64,000 nucleotides of DNA, from positions 1,922,001-1,986,000 of the forward strand of contig NZ_CP047156.1 in assembly GCF_009834025.1 (NCBI RefSeq), read 5' to 3'. Numbering within the stretch: position 1 is the stretch's first letter; each line of letters begins with the position of its first letter. Below the pieces are notes generated by a model. The model saw nothing but the letters and a program-made list of their open reading frames with translations, was not told where the DNA came from and ran no database searches. Of the stretch, positions 1 to 6,986 are shown one piece after another. The translations under genes and the position numbers were made by a program. The stretch is from Epidermidibacterium keratini. GTDB taxonomy: Bacteria; Actinomycetota; Actinomycetes; Mycobacteriales; Antricoccaceae.

Positions 1-71
1 ACCTGGCAGAGGCTGCCGAGGCGTCCAGTGACAATCCGCCCCGGGGCGAGGCCGATGCGGCTACCGACGGC

Positions 72-1025
72 GTGGAGGTAGCGAACACCGCAACGAGCAC
101 CGACGCTGCCGAGAGCACTGTGCCGGAGCCAAGCTCGGTGTCGCCTGACGCGCTGGAACAGGATGTTTCACGTGAAACCCCCGCCCCGGTGACCGAGCAG
201 CTGCCGCGTCCCGACACGACCCGCGTCTTGACGATCTCGAACCAGAAGGGCGGCGTCGGTAAAACGACCACGACGGTCAATCTCGCGGTTGCCCTTGCGA
301 TGCGCGGCGCGCGCGTGCTGGTCGTCGACCTTGACCCCCAGGGCAACGCGAGCACCGGGCTGGACATCGACCACCCAAACGGGACGCCTTCGACCTACAA
401 CGTGATTGTGGACAAGGCCTCGATCGCTGATACGGCGCAACCGGTGACGACCGAAGGTATCCCCGACGGCGCCCTGCTGTGCGTGCCGGCCACAAGTGAT
501 CTCGCCGGTGCCGAAGTCGAGCTTGCGGCCGTCGTCGTCGGGCGGGAGTTCCGCCTGAAGCAGGCCATTGATGCGTTCGTGGCGGCCCATACCGGTGATG
601 ACCGCTTCGACTACGTCTTTATCGACTGCCCGCCGTCGCTGGGCCTGCTGACCGTCAACGCCCTTGCTGCCGCAGGCGAAGTCCTGATTCCGATCCAGTG
701 CGAGTACTACGCGCTGGAGGGCCTCGGCCAGCTGCTGGAGACGATCGAGCTGATCCACGGCTACCTGAACCCGTCGCTGCACATCTCGACAATGCTGCTC
801 ACAATGTTCGATGCCCGCACTAAACTTGCAGGTCAGGTCGTCGATGAGGTGCGCGAGCATTTCGGCGATACGGTCATGCGCACGATCATTCCGCGCAGCG
901 TCAAGGTCTCCGAGGCGCCGAGCTATCGCCAGTCGGTCATGACGTACGATCCTATGTCGCGGGGCGCGACGTCCTATCTCGCGGCAGCCCGCGAGTTTGC
1001 CGAGCGCGGCCCTCGCAATCATTGA
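72..1025 (+). CDS. parA: Chromosome-partitioning ATPase ParA (Soj)
   Basis: This is a Walker-type ATPase that drives segregation of the origin region together with ParB and parS. A deviant Walker A motif KGGVGKTT lies at residues 59-66, followed by VVDLDPQGN (A') and FIDCPPSLG (Walker B), which is diagnostic for the family. The first 50 or so residues are an acidic, Ala/Glu/Ser-rich tail with no homology to the ATPase fold. This frame contains no stop codon back to the left edge of the window, so the GTG start at 72 is only the first visible candidate and the real N-terminus may lie outside. A perfect parS site is read through as VSRET at residues 32-36. parB follows after 63 bp on the same strand. 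Identity is certain; the start is not. Confidence 0.95.
   Translation: MEVANTATSTDAAESTVPEPSSVSPDALEQDVSRETPAPVTEQLPRPDTTRVLTISNQKGGVGKTTTTVNLAVALAMRGARVLVVDLDPQGNASTGLDIDHPNGTPSTYNVIVDKASIADTAQPVTTEGIPDGALLCVPATSDLAGAEVELAAVVVGREFRLKQAIDAFVAAHTGDDRFDYVFIDCPPSLGLLTVNALAAAGEVLIPIQCEYYALEGLGQLLETIELIHGYLNPSLHISTMLLTMFDARTKLAGQVVDEVREHFGDTVMRTIIPRSVKVSEAPSYRQSVMTYDPMSRGATSYLAAAREFAERGPRNH
165..178. promoter_or_regulatory. parS: parS site 1 (inside parA)
   Basis: Perfect 14-bp palindrome GTTTCACGTGAAAC, the standard parS core, inside the N-terminal coding region of parA, where it encodes VSRET. Confidence 0.95.
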
Positions 1026-1088
1026 TACTGAACGAGGCACGCCGAATCGTCGGTGTGATTCCTCGGTGCTCTCGGAAGGTCGTGAAGC

Positions 1089-2372
1089 GTGGCCGACAAC
1101 GACAAGAAGACCGAGCCGCCTACTAAACGCGGCGGTCTCGGCCGGGGCCTCGGCGCGCTGATCCCCAGTGCCCCGCTGGGCGGCGGCGCCGGAAAGGGCC
1201 ACTTCTGGAGCGCCCTCGACAACCCTCCGACGGTGGATCCGGCCAGTGCGGTGACGCTTCCCGATATCGCGCCGCAGCCGGTCCCCGGGCAGCAGGAGGA
1301 GGCAACCTCCACCGACACCGAGGCAACAACCGCCGCCGCACCCGCGGCCGAGCCGGAGTCCGCCGCCGATGTTTCACGTGAAACGGCGGCCAGCGCATCC
1401 GAGGGTCGCGAGAGTGCCAATGCCGACAGCGACGCCGATGTTTCACGTGAAACCGGCGACGCGGATGCCTGGACGAAGGTGCAAGACGACTCGACGGACG
1501 AGCCGGCTGGCGGCGAGGTCTCCGGCGCCGCGGTTCTGATCGAGATCGCGCCCGACGACGTCGTCGCCAACCCGAAGAACCCGCGGCAGGTCTTCGACGA
1601 GGACGAGCTCGCCGAGCTCGCCGCCTCGGTCGCGGAGTTCGGGCTGCTGCAACCGATCGTGGTTCGTCGCCGCGAGGACGGCGCGCACGAGCTGGTCATG
1701 GGTGAGCGTCGTCTTCGCGCCTCCCGGCTGGCGGGGTTGGAGACCATCCCGGCCATCGTTCGGCGTACCGAAGACGAAGACATGCTGCGCGACGCGCTGC
1801 TGGAGAACATTCACCGCGTGCAGCTGCACCCACTGGAAGAGGCTGCGGCCTATCAGCAGCTCATCGACGAGTTCGGCGTGACCCACGAGCAGCTTGCGCA
1901 GCGGATCAAGCGCAGCCGCCCGGTCATCAGCAATACGATCCGCCTGCTAAAGCTCCCGGTCCGCGTGCAGAACCGGGTCGCCGCAGGCGTCATCTCCGGC
2001 AGCCACGCGCGGGCGCTGCTGGCGCTGGACTCGAGCGAAGACCAGGAAGTGCTGGCCGGACGGATCGTCGCCGAGGGGCTATCGGTACGCGCCACCGAGG
2101 AGGCCGTGAGCCTGATGGGCGGCGAGAGCGCTCCGACGCGGCGCAGCCCCCGCAAGCGCAACTTCACCGCGCCCGCGTTGGCCGGGTTGGCCGATAAGCT
2201 CTCGGATCATTTCGATACCCGCGCTCTCGTCCAGCTCGGGCGCACCAAGGGCAAGATCGTCGTGGAGTTCGCTTCCGTCGACGATCTGGAGCGCATCGTG
2301 GCCATGATGGCGCCACATCTGACGACTGAACGCCTTCGCGAGCAGGTCGCCGACGAGCCCCGCGAGGAATAG
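1089..2372 (+). CDS. parB: Chromosome-partitioning protein ParB
   Basis: ParB is a CTP-dependent DNA clamp that loads at parS and spreads over the origin region. The GTG start at 1089 has GGAAGG about 9 bases upstream. Residues about 30-155 are a low-complexity Ala/Glu/Asp linker. The N-domain follows from about residue 158 with NPRQ, the CTP-binding box GERRLRAS and the [13 protein letters not shown] segment. A helix-turn-helix comes next ([23 protein letters not shown]), then a short C-terminal dimerisation domain. Two perfect parS sites are embedded in the linker and are translated as DVSRET both times. At 427 residues it is longer than most ParB proteins because of the linker. Confidence 0.97.
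   Translation: MADNDKKTEPPTKRGGLGRGLGALIPSAPLGGGAGKGHFWSALDNPPTVDPASAVTLPDIAPQPVPGQQEEATSTDTEATTAAAPAAEPESAADVSRETAASASEGRESANADSDADVSRETGDADAWTKVQDDSTDEPAGGEVSGAAVLIEIAPDDVVANPKNPRQVFDEDELAELAASVAEFGLLQPIVVRRREDGAHELVMGERRLRASRLAGLETIPAIVRRTEDEDMLRDALLENIHRVQLHPLEEAAAYQQLIDEFGVTHEQLAQRIKRSRPVISNTIRLLKLPVRVQNRVAAGVISGSHARALLALDSSEDQEVLAGRIVAEGLSVRATEEAVSLMGGESAPTRRSPRKRNFTAPALAGLADKLSDHFDTRALVQLGRTKGKIVVEFASVDDLERIVAMMAPHLTTERLREQVADEPREE
1371..1384. promoter_or_regulatory. parS: parS site 2 (inside parB)
   Basis: Perfect palindrome GTTTCACGTGAAAC in the parB linker region, read as VSRET. Confidence 0.95.
1440..1453. promoter_or_regulatory. parS: parS site 3 (inside parB)
   Basis: Perfect palindrome GTTTCACGTGAAAC, 69 bp (23 codons) after site 2 and in the same reading frame, again encoding VSRET. 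Confidence 0.95.
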
Positions 2373-2382
2373 GCCGACCGGC

Positions 2383-2396
2383 GTTTCACGTGAAAC
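2383..2396. promoter_or_regulatory. parS: parS site 4 (downstream of parB)
   Basis: Perfect palindrome GTTTCACGTGAAAC, 10 bp after the parB stop codon and intergenic. Confidence 0.95.
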
Positions 2397-2423
2397 AACC
2401 GGGTCGCTAGGGCGTTGGTATCG

Positions 2424-2466
2424 CGGTGATCGAGCAGGGTGAGGTACGAGCCCGGTTGTGGAGATC
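2424..2466 (+). repeat. REP-like palindromic element
   Basis: A member of a repeat family dispersed over this window. It begins GGTGATCGAGCAGG and ends GGTTGTGGAGATC; the ends form an imperfect inverted repeat. It is followed 77 bp later by a copy in the opposite orientation (2544-2596). Confidence 0.75.
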
Positions 2467-2543
2467 TTCGTGCTGGGTTCTGGTGATGTCGACGGACAGC
2501 GCTCGCCTGGCGGCTCGCGACCGCAATCACCGCGCTAGACGCG

Positions 2544-2596
2544 GGTGATCTCGACAATCGCTCGGTCGCTGGCGCTCCCTCGCTGCTCGATCATCG
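2544..2596 (-). repeat. REP-like palindromic element
   Basis: Inverted copy of the dispersed repeat, starting GGTGATCTCGACAATCG and ending CTGCTCGATCATCG. Together with 2424-2466 it forms an inverted pair between parS sites 4 and 5. Confidence 0.75.
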
Positions 2597-2616
2597 ATTG
2601 GGGGTCGCGCGCTCGT

Positions 2617-2630
2617 GTTTCACGTGAAAC
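2617..2630. promoter_or_regulatory. parS: parS site 5 (between parB and cwlM)
   Basis: Perfect palindrome GTTTCACGTGAAAC in the convergent intergenic region, 17 bp beyond the 3' end of the amidase-like gene. Confidence 0.95.
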
Positions 2631-2644
2631 ATCACCGAGTTTCG

Positions 2645-2658
2645 GTTTCACGTGGGAC
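2645..2658. promoter_or_regulatory. Degenerate parS-like site
   Basis: GTTTCACGTGGGAC matches the parS core at 12 of 14 positions and has one intact half-site. It overlaps the last codons of the amidase-like gene and lies 28 bp from parS site 5, so it may be a decayed or weak ParB site. Confidence 0.5.
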
Positions 2659-3790
2659 GTGACGTGCGCAGTTCCGGAGGCAGGCGCCAGGTGCCGGTCT
2701 GGAAGTCGTTCGGCGAGTCGAGGTAGTACCGCTGAATCGCGGCGATAGCCCCTTCGGTGATGACTTCGCGCAGCGAGTCGTCATACAGGCGCTCGGCGTC
2801 GAGGCGGTTGCTGAGATAGCCGATCTCCAGGCAAACCGCCGGCATGGACGTCAGGCGCAGCACCTCGAGCGAGCGGGGATGGGCGCCCAGGTCGATGAAC
2901 GGTGTGCGCGCACTGATCTCGCGGCGCAGCAAGGACGCGAACTCCTGCCCGGCCAGCGAATACGCCTGCTCGGAGGTGCCAAAGTAATAGGCAGCCAAGC
3001 CCTCGGCGTTCGTGCTCGCGTGAGTGGCCACGGTGATCCGCAGGAAGAGATCGGCCTGCTGCTCATTGGCCAGCGCGGCCCGGCTCGCGGAGTCGAGCTC
3101 AGCGCCGCGGGTGGCTGCCATGACGGCGTGTACGCCGAGCTCGTTCAGGCGGGCTTGCAGCCGCTCAGCGACGTCCCAGACGATGCTGGAGGAGTCGTCG
3201 AGGTACGCCGGATCGCTGGCCGGCGTCGGGTCCAGCACGACCGTCTTGCCTCCGAGCGTGGGACCGGATGCGAGCCGGGCGGCTCGCGAGCGTAGGTGCG
3301 CTGCCGAGCCGCCGACCACCTTGCTGCCGAGCTGAGCGAGCGCCCCGAAGGTTTGCGGTCCGGCGACCGCGTCGGCGGTGAGCCCGAAGTCGCGCTGGAA
3401 CGCGGCGAGCCCGCGGCCGGTGACCGGGCCGAAGATTCCGTCGATATTGCCGACGTCGAAGCCGAGCTCGGCAACCCGCTGCTGGAGTTCGCGCACGTCA
3501 TCACCGCGCAGCCGCCGCTCTGGGTCCTCGCGTAGCACGCGGTCGCCGAGGCGGATCCGGGCGCTCATCAGCTCGCGATACGTCTCTTCGTCGACCTCGC
3601 CGTGAGCGACCAGCCCACGCTGTTGCTGGAACTGCCGGATTGCCAGAGCGCACGCTCCGTCGTACACCGCGGCGAGGGGATCGCGAGGGTCCGGAGCCGC
3701 CTCACCCACGGGCAACAGCCCGATGACCTGCAAGGCACTGCGGACCTCAAGTACCGCCGGACCGCTCTGGCCGAGCCGGATCGTCTGCAT
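2648..3790 (-). CDS. cwlM: CwlM-like N-acetylmuramoyl-L-alanine amidase homologue, probably catalytically inactive
   Basis: Two peptidoglycan-binding type-1 domains (about residues 5-75 and 85-150) precede an Amidase_3 fold (about 180-360). Position next to trxA-trxB and parB is that of mycobacterial CwlM (Rv3915). In active amidases the first zinc ligand sits in DPGHGG; here the matching stretch is DPTPAS, and the usual His of the SIHAN-type strand is replaced in FLRITVAT. Only the last Glu (CLEIGYLSN) is kept. Mycobacterial CwlM is known to be non-enzymatic and to activate MurA after PknB phosphorylation, so a regulatory rather than lytic role is inferred. The protein has no signal peptide, which fits a cytoplasmic regulator. 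The ATG at 3790 is preceded by GAAAGG. Confidence 0.85.
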   Translation of the reverse strand: MQTIRLGQSGPAVLEVRSALQVIGLLPVGEAAPDPRDPLAAVYDGACALAIRQFQQQRGLVAHGEVDEETYRELMSARIRLGDRVLREDPERRLRGDDVRELQQRVAELGFDVGNIDGIFGPVTGRGLAAFQRDFGLTADAVAGPQTFGALAQLGSKVVGGSAAHLRSRAARLASGPTLGGKTVVLDPTPASDPAYLDDSSSIVWDVAERLQARLNELGVHAVMAATRGAELDSASRAALANEQQADLFLRITVATHASTNAEGLAAYYFGTSEQAYSLAGQEFASLLRREISARTPFIDLGAHPRSLEVLRLTSMPAVCLEIGYLSNRLDAERLYDDSLREVITEGAIAAIQRYYLDSPNDFQTGTWRLPPELRTSRPT

Positions 3791-3814
3791 GAGCGCCTTT
3801 CGGGAGAAGAACTG

Positions 3815-3848
3815 GCAAAGGGCGACTCCGAATGGAGTCGCCCTTTGC
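3815..3848 (-). terminator. Perfect hairpin between trxA and cwlM
   Basis: A 15-bp perfect stem (3815-3829 with 3834-3848) and 4-base loop lies just after the trxA stop codon and before the cwlM start. It has no T-run on either side, so it could be a T-tract-less terminator or attenuating structure that separates thioredoxin transcription from cwlM. Confidence 0.65.
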
Positions 3849-3867
3849 TAGCGATGCGTGATGGGAC

Positions 3868-4197
3868 TTAGCCGATCCACTCGGACAGGTCGGCCTTGAT
3901 CGCGGCCTTCGGCTTCGCGCCAACGATGTTCTTGACCGGCTTGCCGCCGACGAAGACGGTCATCGTCGGAATCGACATGATCTGGTATTCGCGGGCGATC
4001 TGCGGGTTCTCGTCGATGTTGAGCTTGGCGATCGTGAGCTTGTCCTTGTTTTCGCCAGCGATCTCGTCCAGAACCGGAGCGACCATCTTGCACGGGCCGC
4101 ACCACTCGGCCCAGAAGTCCACGAGCACGGGCTTGTCGCTGCCGAGTACGTCGGTGGCGAAACTCTGGTCGGTCACGGTGACAGTATTGTCTGCCAT
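3868..4197 (-). CDS. trxA: Thioredoxin
   Basis: A 109-residue thioredoxin with the WCGPC active site at residues 32-36 and the conserved cis-proline in SIPT. It reduces cytoplasmic disulfides using electrons from the thioredoxin reductase encoded 46 bp upstream. The open frame extends further 5', but the ATG at 4197 has a good AGGAG ribosome site 7 bases away and gives the normal family length, so it was chosen over the longer version. It corresponds to mycobacterial trxC by position. Confidence 0.97.
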   Translation of the reverse strand: MADNTVTVTDQSFATDVLGSDKPVLVDFWAEWCGPCKMVAPVLDEIAGENKDKLTIAKLNIDENPQIAREYQIMSIPTMTVFVGGKPVKNIVGAKPKAAIKADLSEWIG

Positions 4198-4243
4198 AGC
4201 AAATCTCCTATATTGAGGGGTTTCGATGGATTGGATTGGTGGG

Positions 4244-5203
4244 TCAGTCGGTGCCGTGCATCTGCAGTGACTCGGGAATGTCAGCCAGCCACCGCTCAGC
4301 ATCGATCGCCGCCTGGCAGCCGGTGCCCGCGGCGGTGATCGCCTGACGATAGATGTGGTCGACGACATCGCCGGCGGCAAAGACGCCGGGGATGTTCGTG
4401 TGGGTGGTGGGGTGCTCTACCTTGACGTAGCCAGCTTCGTCGAGCTTGAGCTGACCGACGAAGAGCTCGCTGCGCGGCTCGTGACCGATCGCGACAAACA
4501 TGCCGGTGACATCGAGCTGCGACAGCGTGCCGGTGACGGTGTCGCGAAGCTCCAGACCGGTCACCTTGTCGGCGCCTTCGACGTCGACAACGGCCTTGTT
4601 GAGCTCCCACTTGATCTTGTCGTTGGCCCGGGCGCGGTCGACCATGATCTTGCTCGCGCGGAAGTCTTCGCGGCGGTGGATCACGGTGACTGACTTGGCG
4701 AAGCGCGTGAGGAAGGTGGCTTCCTCCATCGCGCTGTCGCCGCCGCCGACCACGGCAATGTCCTGGTCGCGGAAGAAAAAGCCGTCACAGGTCGCACATG
4801 CCGACACGCCGCGACCCAGAAGGCGCTGCTCGTTCTCGATATCGAGGTAGCGGTACTTCGAGCCGGTGGCCACGATGACCGCGTGCGCGCGGTACTCCTG
4901 CTCGCCGACCTTGACCAGCTTTGGGCTGGCGTTCAGGTCGACCTCGGTGACGTCCTCGGCGCGCAGCTCGGCGCCAAAGCGCTCGGCCTGCCCACGAAGG
5001 TTAGCCATCAGCGAGGGGCCATCGATGCCCTCGGGAAAACCGGGGAAGTTTTCCACCTCAGTCGTGGTCATCAACGCGCCGCCGAACTGCGAGCCCTCGA
5101 AGACCAGGGGCGAGAGATCGGCCCGTGCGGCATAGATCGCCGCGGTGTAGCCGGACGGACCGGATCCGATCACAATCACGCTGCGGACGTCGGTATTACT
5201 CAA
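4244..5203 (-). CDS. trxB: Thioredoxin reductase (NADPH)
   Basis: A 319-residue FAD enzyme that reduces thioredoxin with NADPH. The FAD dinucleotide motif GSGPSG is at about residues 13-18, the redox-active CATC at 136-139, the NADPH motif GGGDSA at 153-158 and the C-terminal FAD segment PGVFAAGDV near the end. The start appears to be TTG at 5203; no in-frame ATG is better placed. It lies directly upstream of trxA on the same strand and is probably co-transcribed. Confidence 0.97.
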   Translation of the reverse strand: MSNTDVRSVIVIGSGPSGYTAAIYAARADLSPLVFEGSQFGGALMTTTEVENFPGFPEGIDGPSLMANLRGQAERFGAELRAEDVTEVDLNASPKLVKVGEQEYRAHAVIVATGSKYRYLDIENEQRLLGRGVSACATCDGFFFRDQDIAVVGGGDSAMEEATFLTRFAKSVTVIHRREDFRASKIMVDRARANDKIKWELNKAVVDVEGADKVTGLELRDTVTGTLSQLDVTGMFVAIGHEPRSELFVGQLKLDEAGYVKVEHPTTHTNIPGVFAAGDVVDHIYRQAITAAGTGCQAAIDAERWLADIPESLQMHGTD

Positions 5204-5307
5204 GGCACGGTCTCTCGTTCGGCGATCTGGCTACACGGTGCAACCTACATCGTAAAGCCGGTATTCCCGTGCCGCGCAGCGCACGCCGAGCAGCCCGCGG
5301 CCGGCGG

Positions 5308-6219
5308 CTACCGCTGGCCGGTCTGCTCGTCGAGGACGACGCTGCAGTCGCTGGCTGCCACCACGATCATCTGGATCTCGTCGGGGTTGGCGGTCGGGAA
5401 GATGAATGCGTAGGCCTCCTGGCCGTCGTACTCACCCTTCTGCACCGCCTCGGGAGCCTCCAGTGGGCGGTTCGGCATCTCGTTGAGGCACTGGTTGCGT
5501 GCCGAGCGTTCAGCCATCTCACCGGCGACGTCCGGCGAGACCTTGTCGTCGGTGATCGCGCCCTTGTCGAGTACGTCGCTGGGCGAGCCGAAGGCGAGTA
5601 CGTCGCTGCCGGGCGCCGAGTCCTGGTTTTGCTCGCTGGACTGCGAGGTCTGTTCGGCGACGTTGGTATCTGCACCGTCGCCACCGGACTGCGTGGCGAT
5701 CAGCGCCGTACCCCCACCGACGACCACGGCCGCCGCTGCGGCGGCAAGCCACATCTTGGCTCGGCCGCTGCGCTTGGCTCGTGCCACCGACAGGTCGGAG
5801 ACGTTGCTGTCCGAGCCGCGAGGCGGCACGGTCGACGGCGCCGTGCGCTCGCCGGCAGCCGCGGTCAATGGGGCCGGACCCGCTGCGGTCGGTGCTGCAG
5901 TCGTCGACTGGTCGAGGTCGGTGGCCGGAGGTACGGCGTGCAGACGCGGCGCGCTGCCGCGACCTGCTTCGGCAGCGAGTGCGGCGTTGATCCGCGCGGC
6001 GACGTTCTCGGGCATGCGCACCGGTGGCATGCTTCGCAGCTGGGCAACCGTGGCATCGAGGGCAGCCAAGACCTGCTGGCAGCGTGGATCGGCCGCGACG
6101 TGCGCGGCGATCTCGGCGCTGGTCTGCTCGTCGAGTACGCCGGCCTGGTAGTCAGCGAGCGTGTCCACGTCCGGGCAGGCCGAGCCAGCGCCTGGGGCGC
6201 TCTGGCTGGGGTCGGTCAT
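5308..6219 (-). CDS. Membrane-anchored anti-sigma factor for SigM (RsmA-type)
   Basis: This 303-residue protein follows sigM by 103 bp and sits where mycobacteria carry rsmA (Rv3912). The N-terminal part (residues about 14-75) resembles an anti-sigma domain, with His and Cys in HVAADPRC, but the canonical HxxxCxxC zinc motif is not present. A Pro/Ala/Thr-rich linker follows, then a basic stretch and one transmembrane helix near residues 158-180 (WLAAAAAAVVVGGGTALIA), then an extracytoplasmic domain of about 120 residues. The topology fits sequestration of SigM at the membrane with release on an envelope or redox signal. Function is inferred mainly from topology and position. Confidence 0.8.
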   Translation of the reverse strand: MTDPSQSAPGAGSACPDVDTLADYQAGVLDEQTSAEIAAHVAADPRCQQVLAALDATVAQLRSMPPVRMPENVAARINAALAAEAGRGSAPRLHAVPPATDLDQSTTAAPTAAGPAPLTAAAGERTAPSTVPPRGSDSNVSDLSVARAKRSGRAKMWLAAAAAAVVVGGGTALIATQSGGDGADTNVAEQTSQSSEQNQDSAPGSDVLAFGSPSDVLDKGAITDDKVSPDVAGEMAERSARNQCLNEMPNRPLEAPEAVQKGEYDGQEAYAFIFPTANPDEIQMIVVAASDCSVVLDEQTGQR

Positions 6220-6322
6220 GTGCTCTCCTCATTCGGCATGGCAGTGCTCACCCTAGAAGCATCCGAGTGTGTGAGGGGCTGATGCGAGGCAGGGAAGTTC
6301 CATCGCGCACTCGGACGACTGG

Positions 6323-6895
6323 TCAGTCGTCAGGGTTCCGCAGGTGCCCGAGAATGACCGCGAGTTTGGCCCGACCTCGAGCACACCGACTCTTAATAGT
6401 GCCCTCAGGTACGTCGAGGGTGGCGGCCGCGTCGGCGACCGAATAACCCTCGAGGTCGACCAGCACAATCGCCGCCCGCTGGTCCTCGGGGATCTGCATC
6501 AGCGCATCCTGCACCAGCATCGAGGTGTCGCGTTCTTCGACGGCGTTGCGTGGATCGGCCGGCTCACCAGGGCCTTCCTCGGGCAGCGGCGAGGTCGGCC
6601 GGGCCTGCTTGCGGCGGATCCGATCCAGGCAGGCGTTGACCACGATCCGGTGCAGCCACGTCGTCACCTGAGCCTCGGCCCGGAAGGATGCCGCGGCCCG
6701 GAAGGCAGAGATCAAGGCGTCCTGAAGCGCATCGGCTGCCTCATCGGGATCGCGCATCGTGCGCAACGCCACGGCGTACAGCCGATTGCGGTGCCGGGTG
6801 ACGATCCGCTCGAATGCGTACGGATCACCGGTTACGTGATCGGCGAGGAGCTCCTTGTCGGAGCGGGGATCCTCGTCCAGATCGAAGGTCGTCAC
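6323..6895 (-). CDS. sigM: ECF RNA polymerase sigma factor SigM
   Basis: A 190-residue group IV sigma factor. Region 2 covers about residues 25-92 (DPYAFERIVTRHRNRLYAVALRTM, then DALQDALISAFRAA) and region 4 about 125-182 (LPxxQRAAIVLVDLEGYSVADAAATLDVPEGTIKSR-type sequence). No region 3 is present. The GTG start at 6895 was chosen because it gives the full region 2 and no better start is visible. The trxB-trxA genes downstream are often part of a SigM-type redox or envelope regulon, but no promoter match could be established here. Confidence 0.93.
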   Translation of the reverse strand: MTTFDLDEDPRSDKELLADHVTGDPYAFERIVTRHRNRLYAVALRTMRDPDEAADALQDALISAFRAAASFRAEAQVTTWLHRIVVNACLDRIRRKQARPTSPLPEEGPGEPADPRNAVEERDTSMLVQDALMQIPEDQRAAIVLVDLEGYSVADAAATLDVPEGTIKSRCARGRAKLAVILGHLRNPDD

Positions 6896-6986
6896 ACAGG
6901 CACCCTAGCGCCTTACCCCTGCTCACTCGTGCATCCTCCCGCCAGATCGGCGGTGAGCCGACCGACGCGCGACCGGCGCGAGCGAA

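Noticed and set aside
168-1202. A 344-residue minus-strand frame across parA
   Set aside because: ParA motifs on the plus strand are unambiguous; the antisense product is Arg/His-rich with no domain.
5125-6282. A 385-residue plus-strand frame antisense to the anti-sigma factor gene
   Set aside because: It has no motifs, overlaps both trxB and the anti-sigma gene, and its composition is typical of shadow frames.
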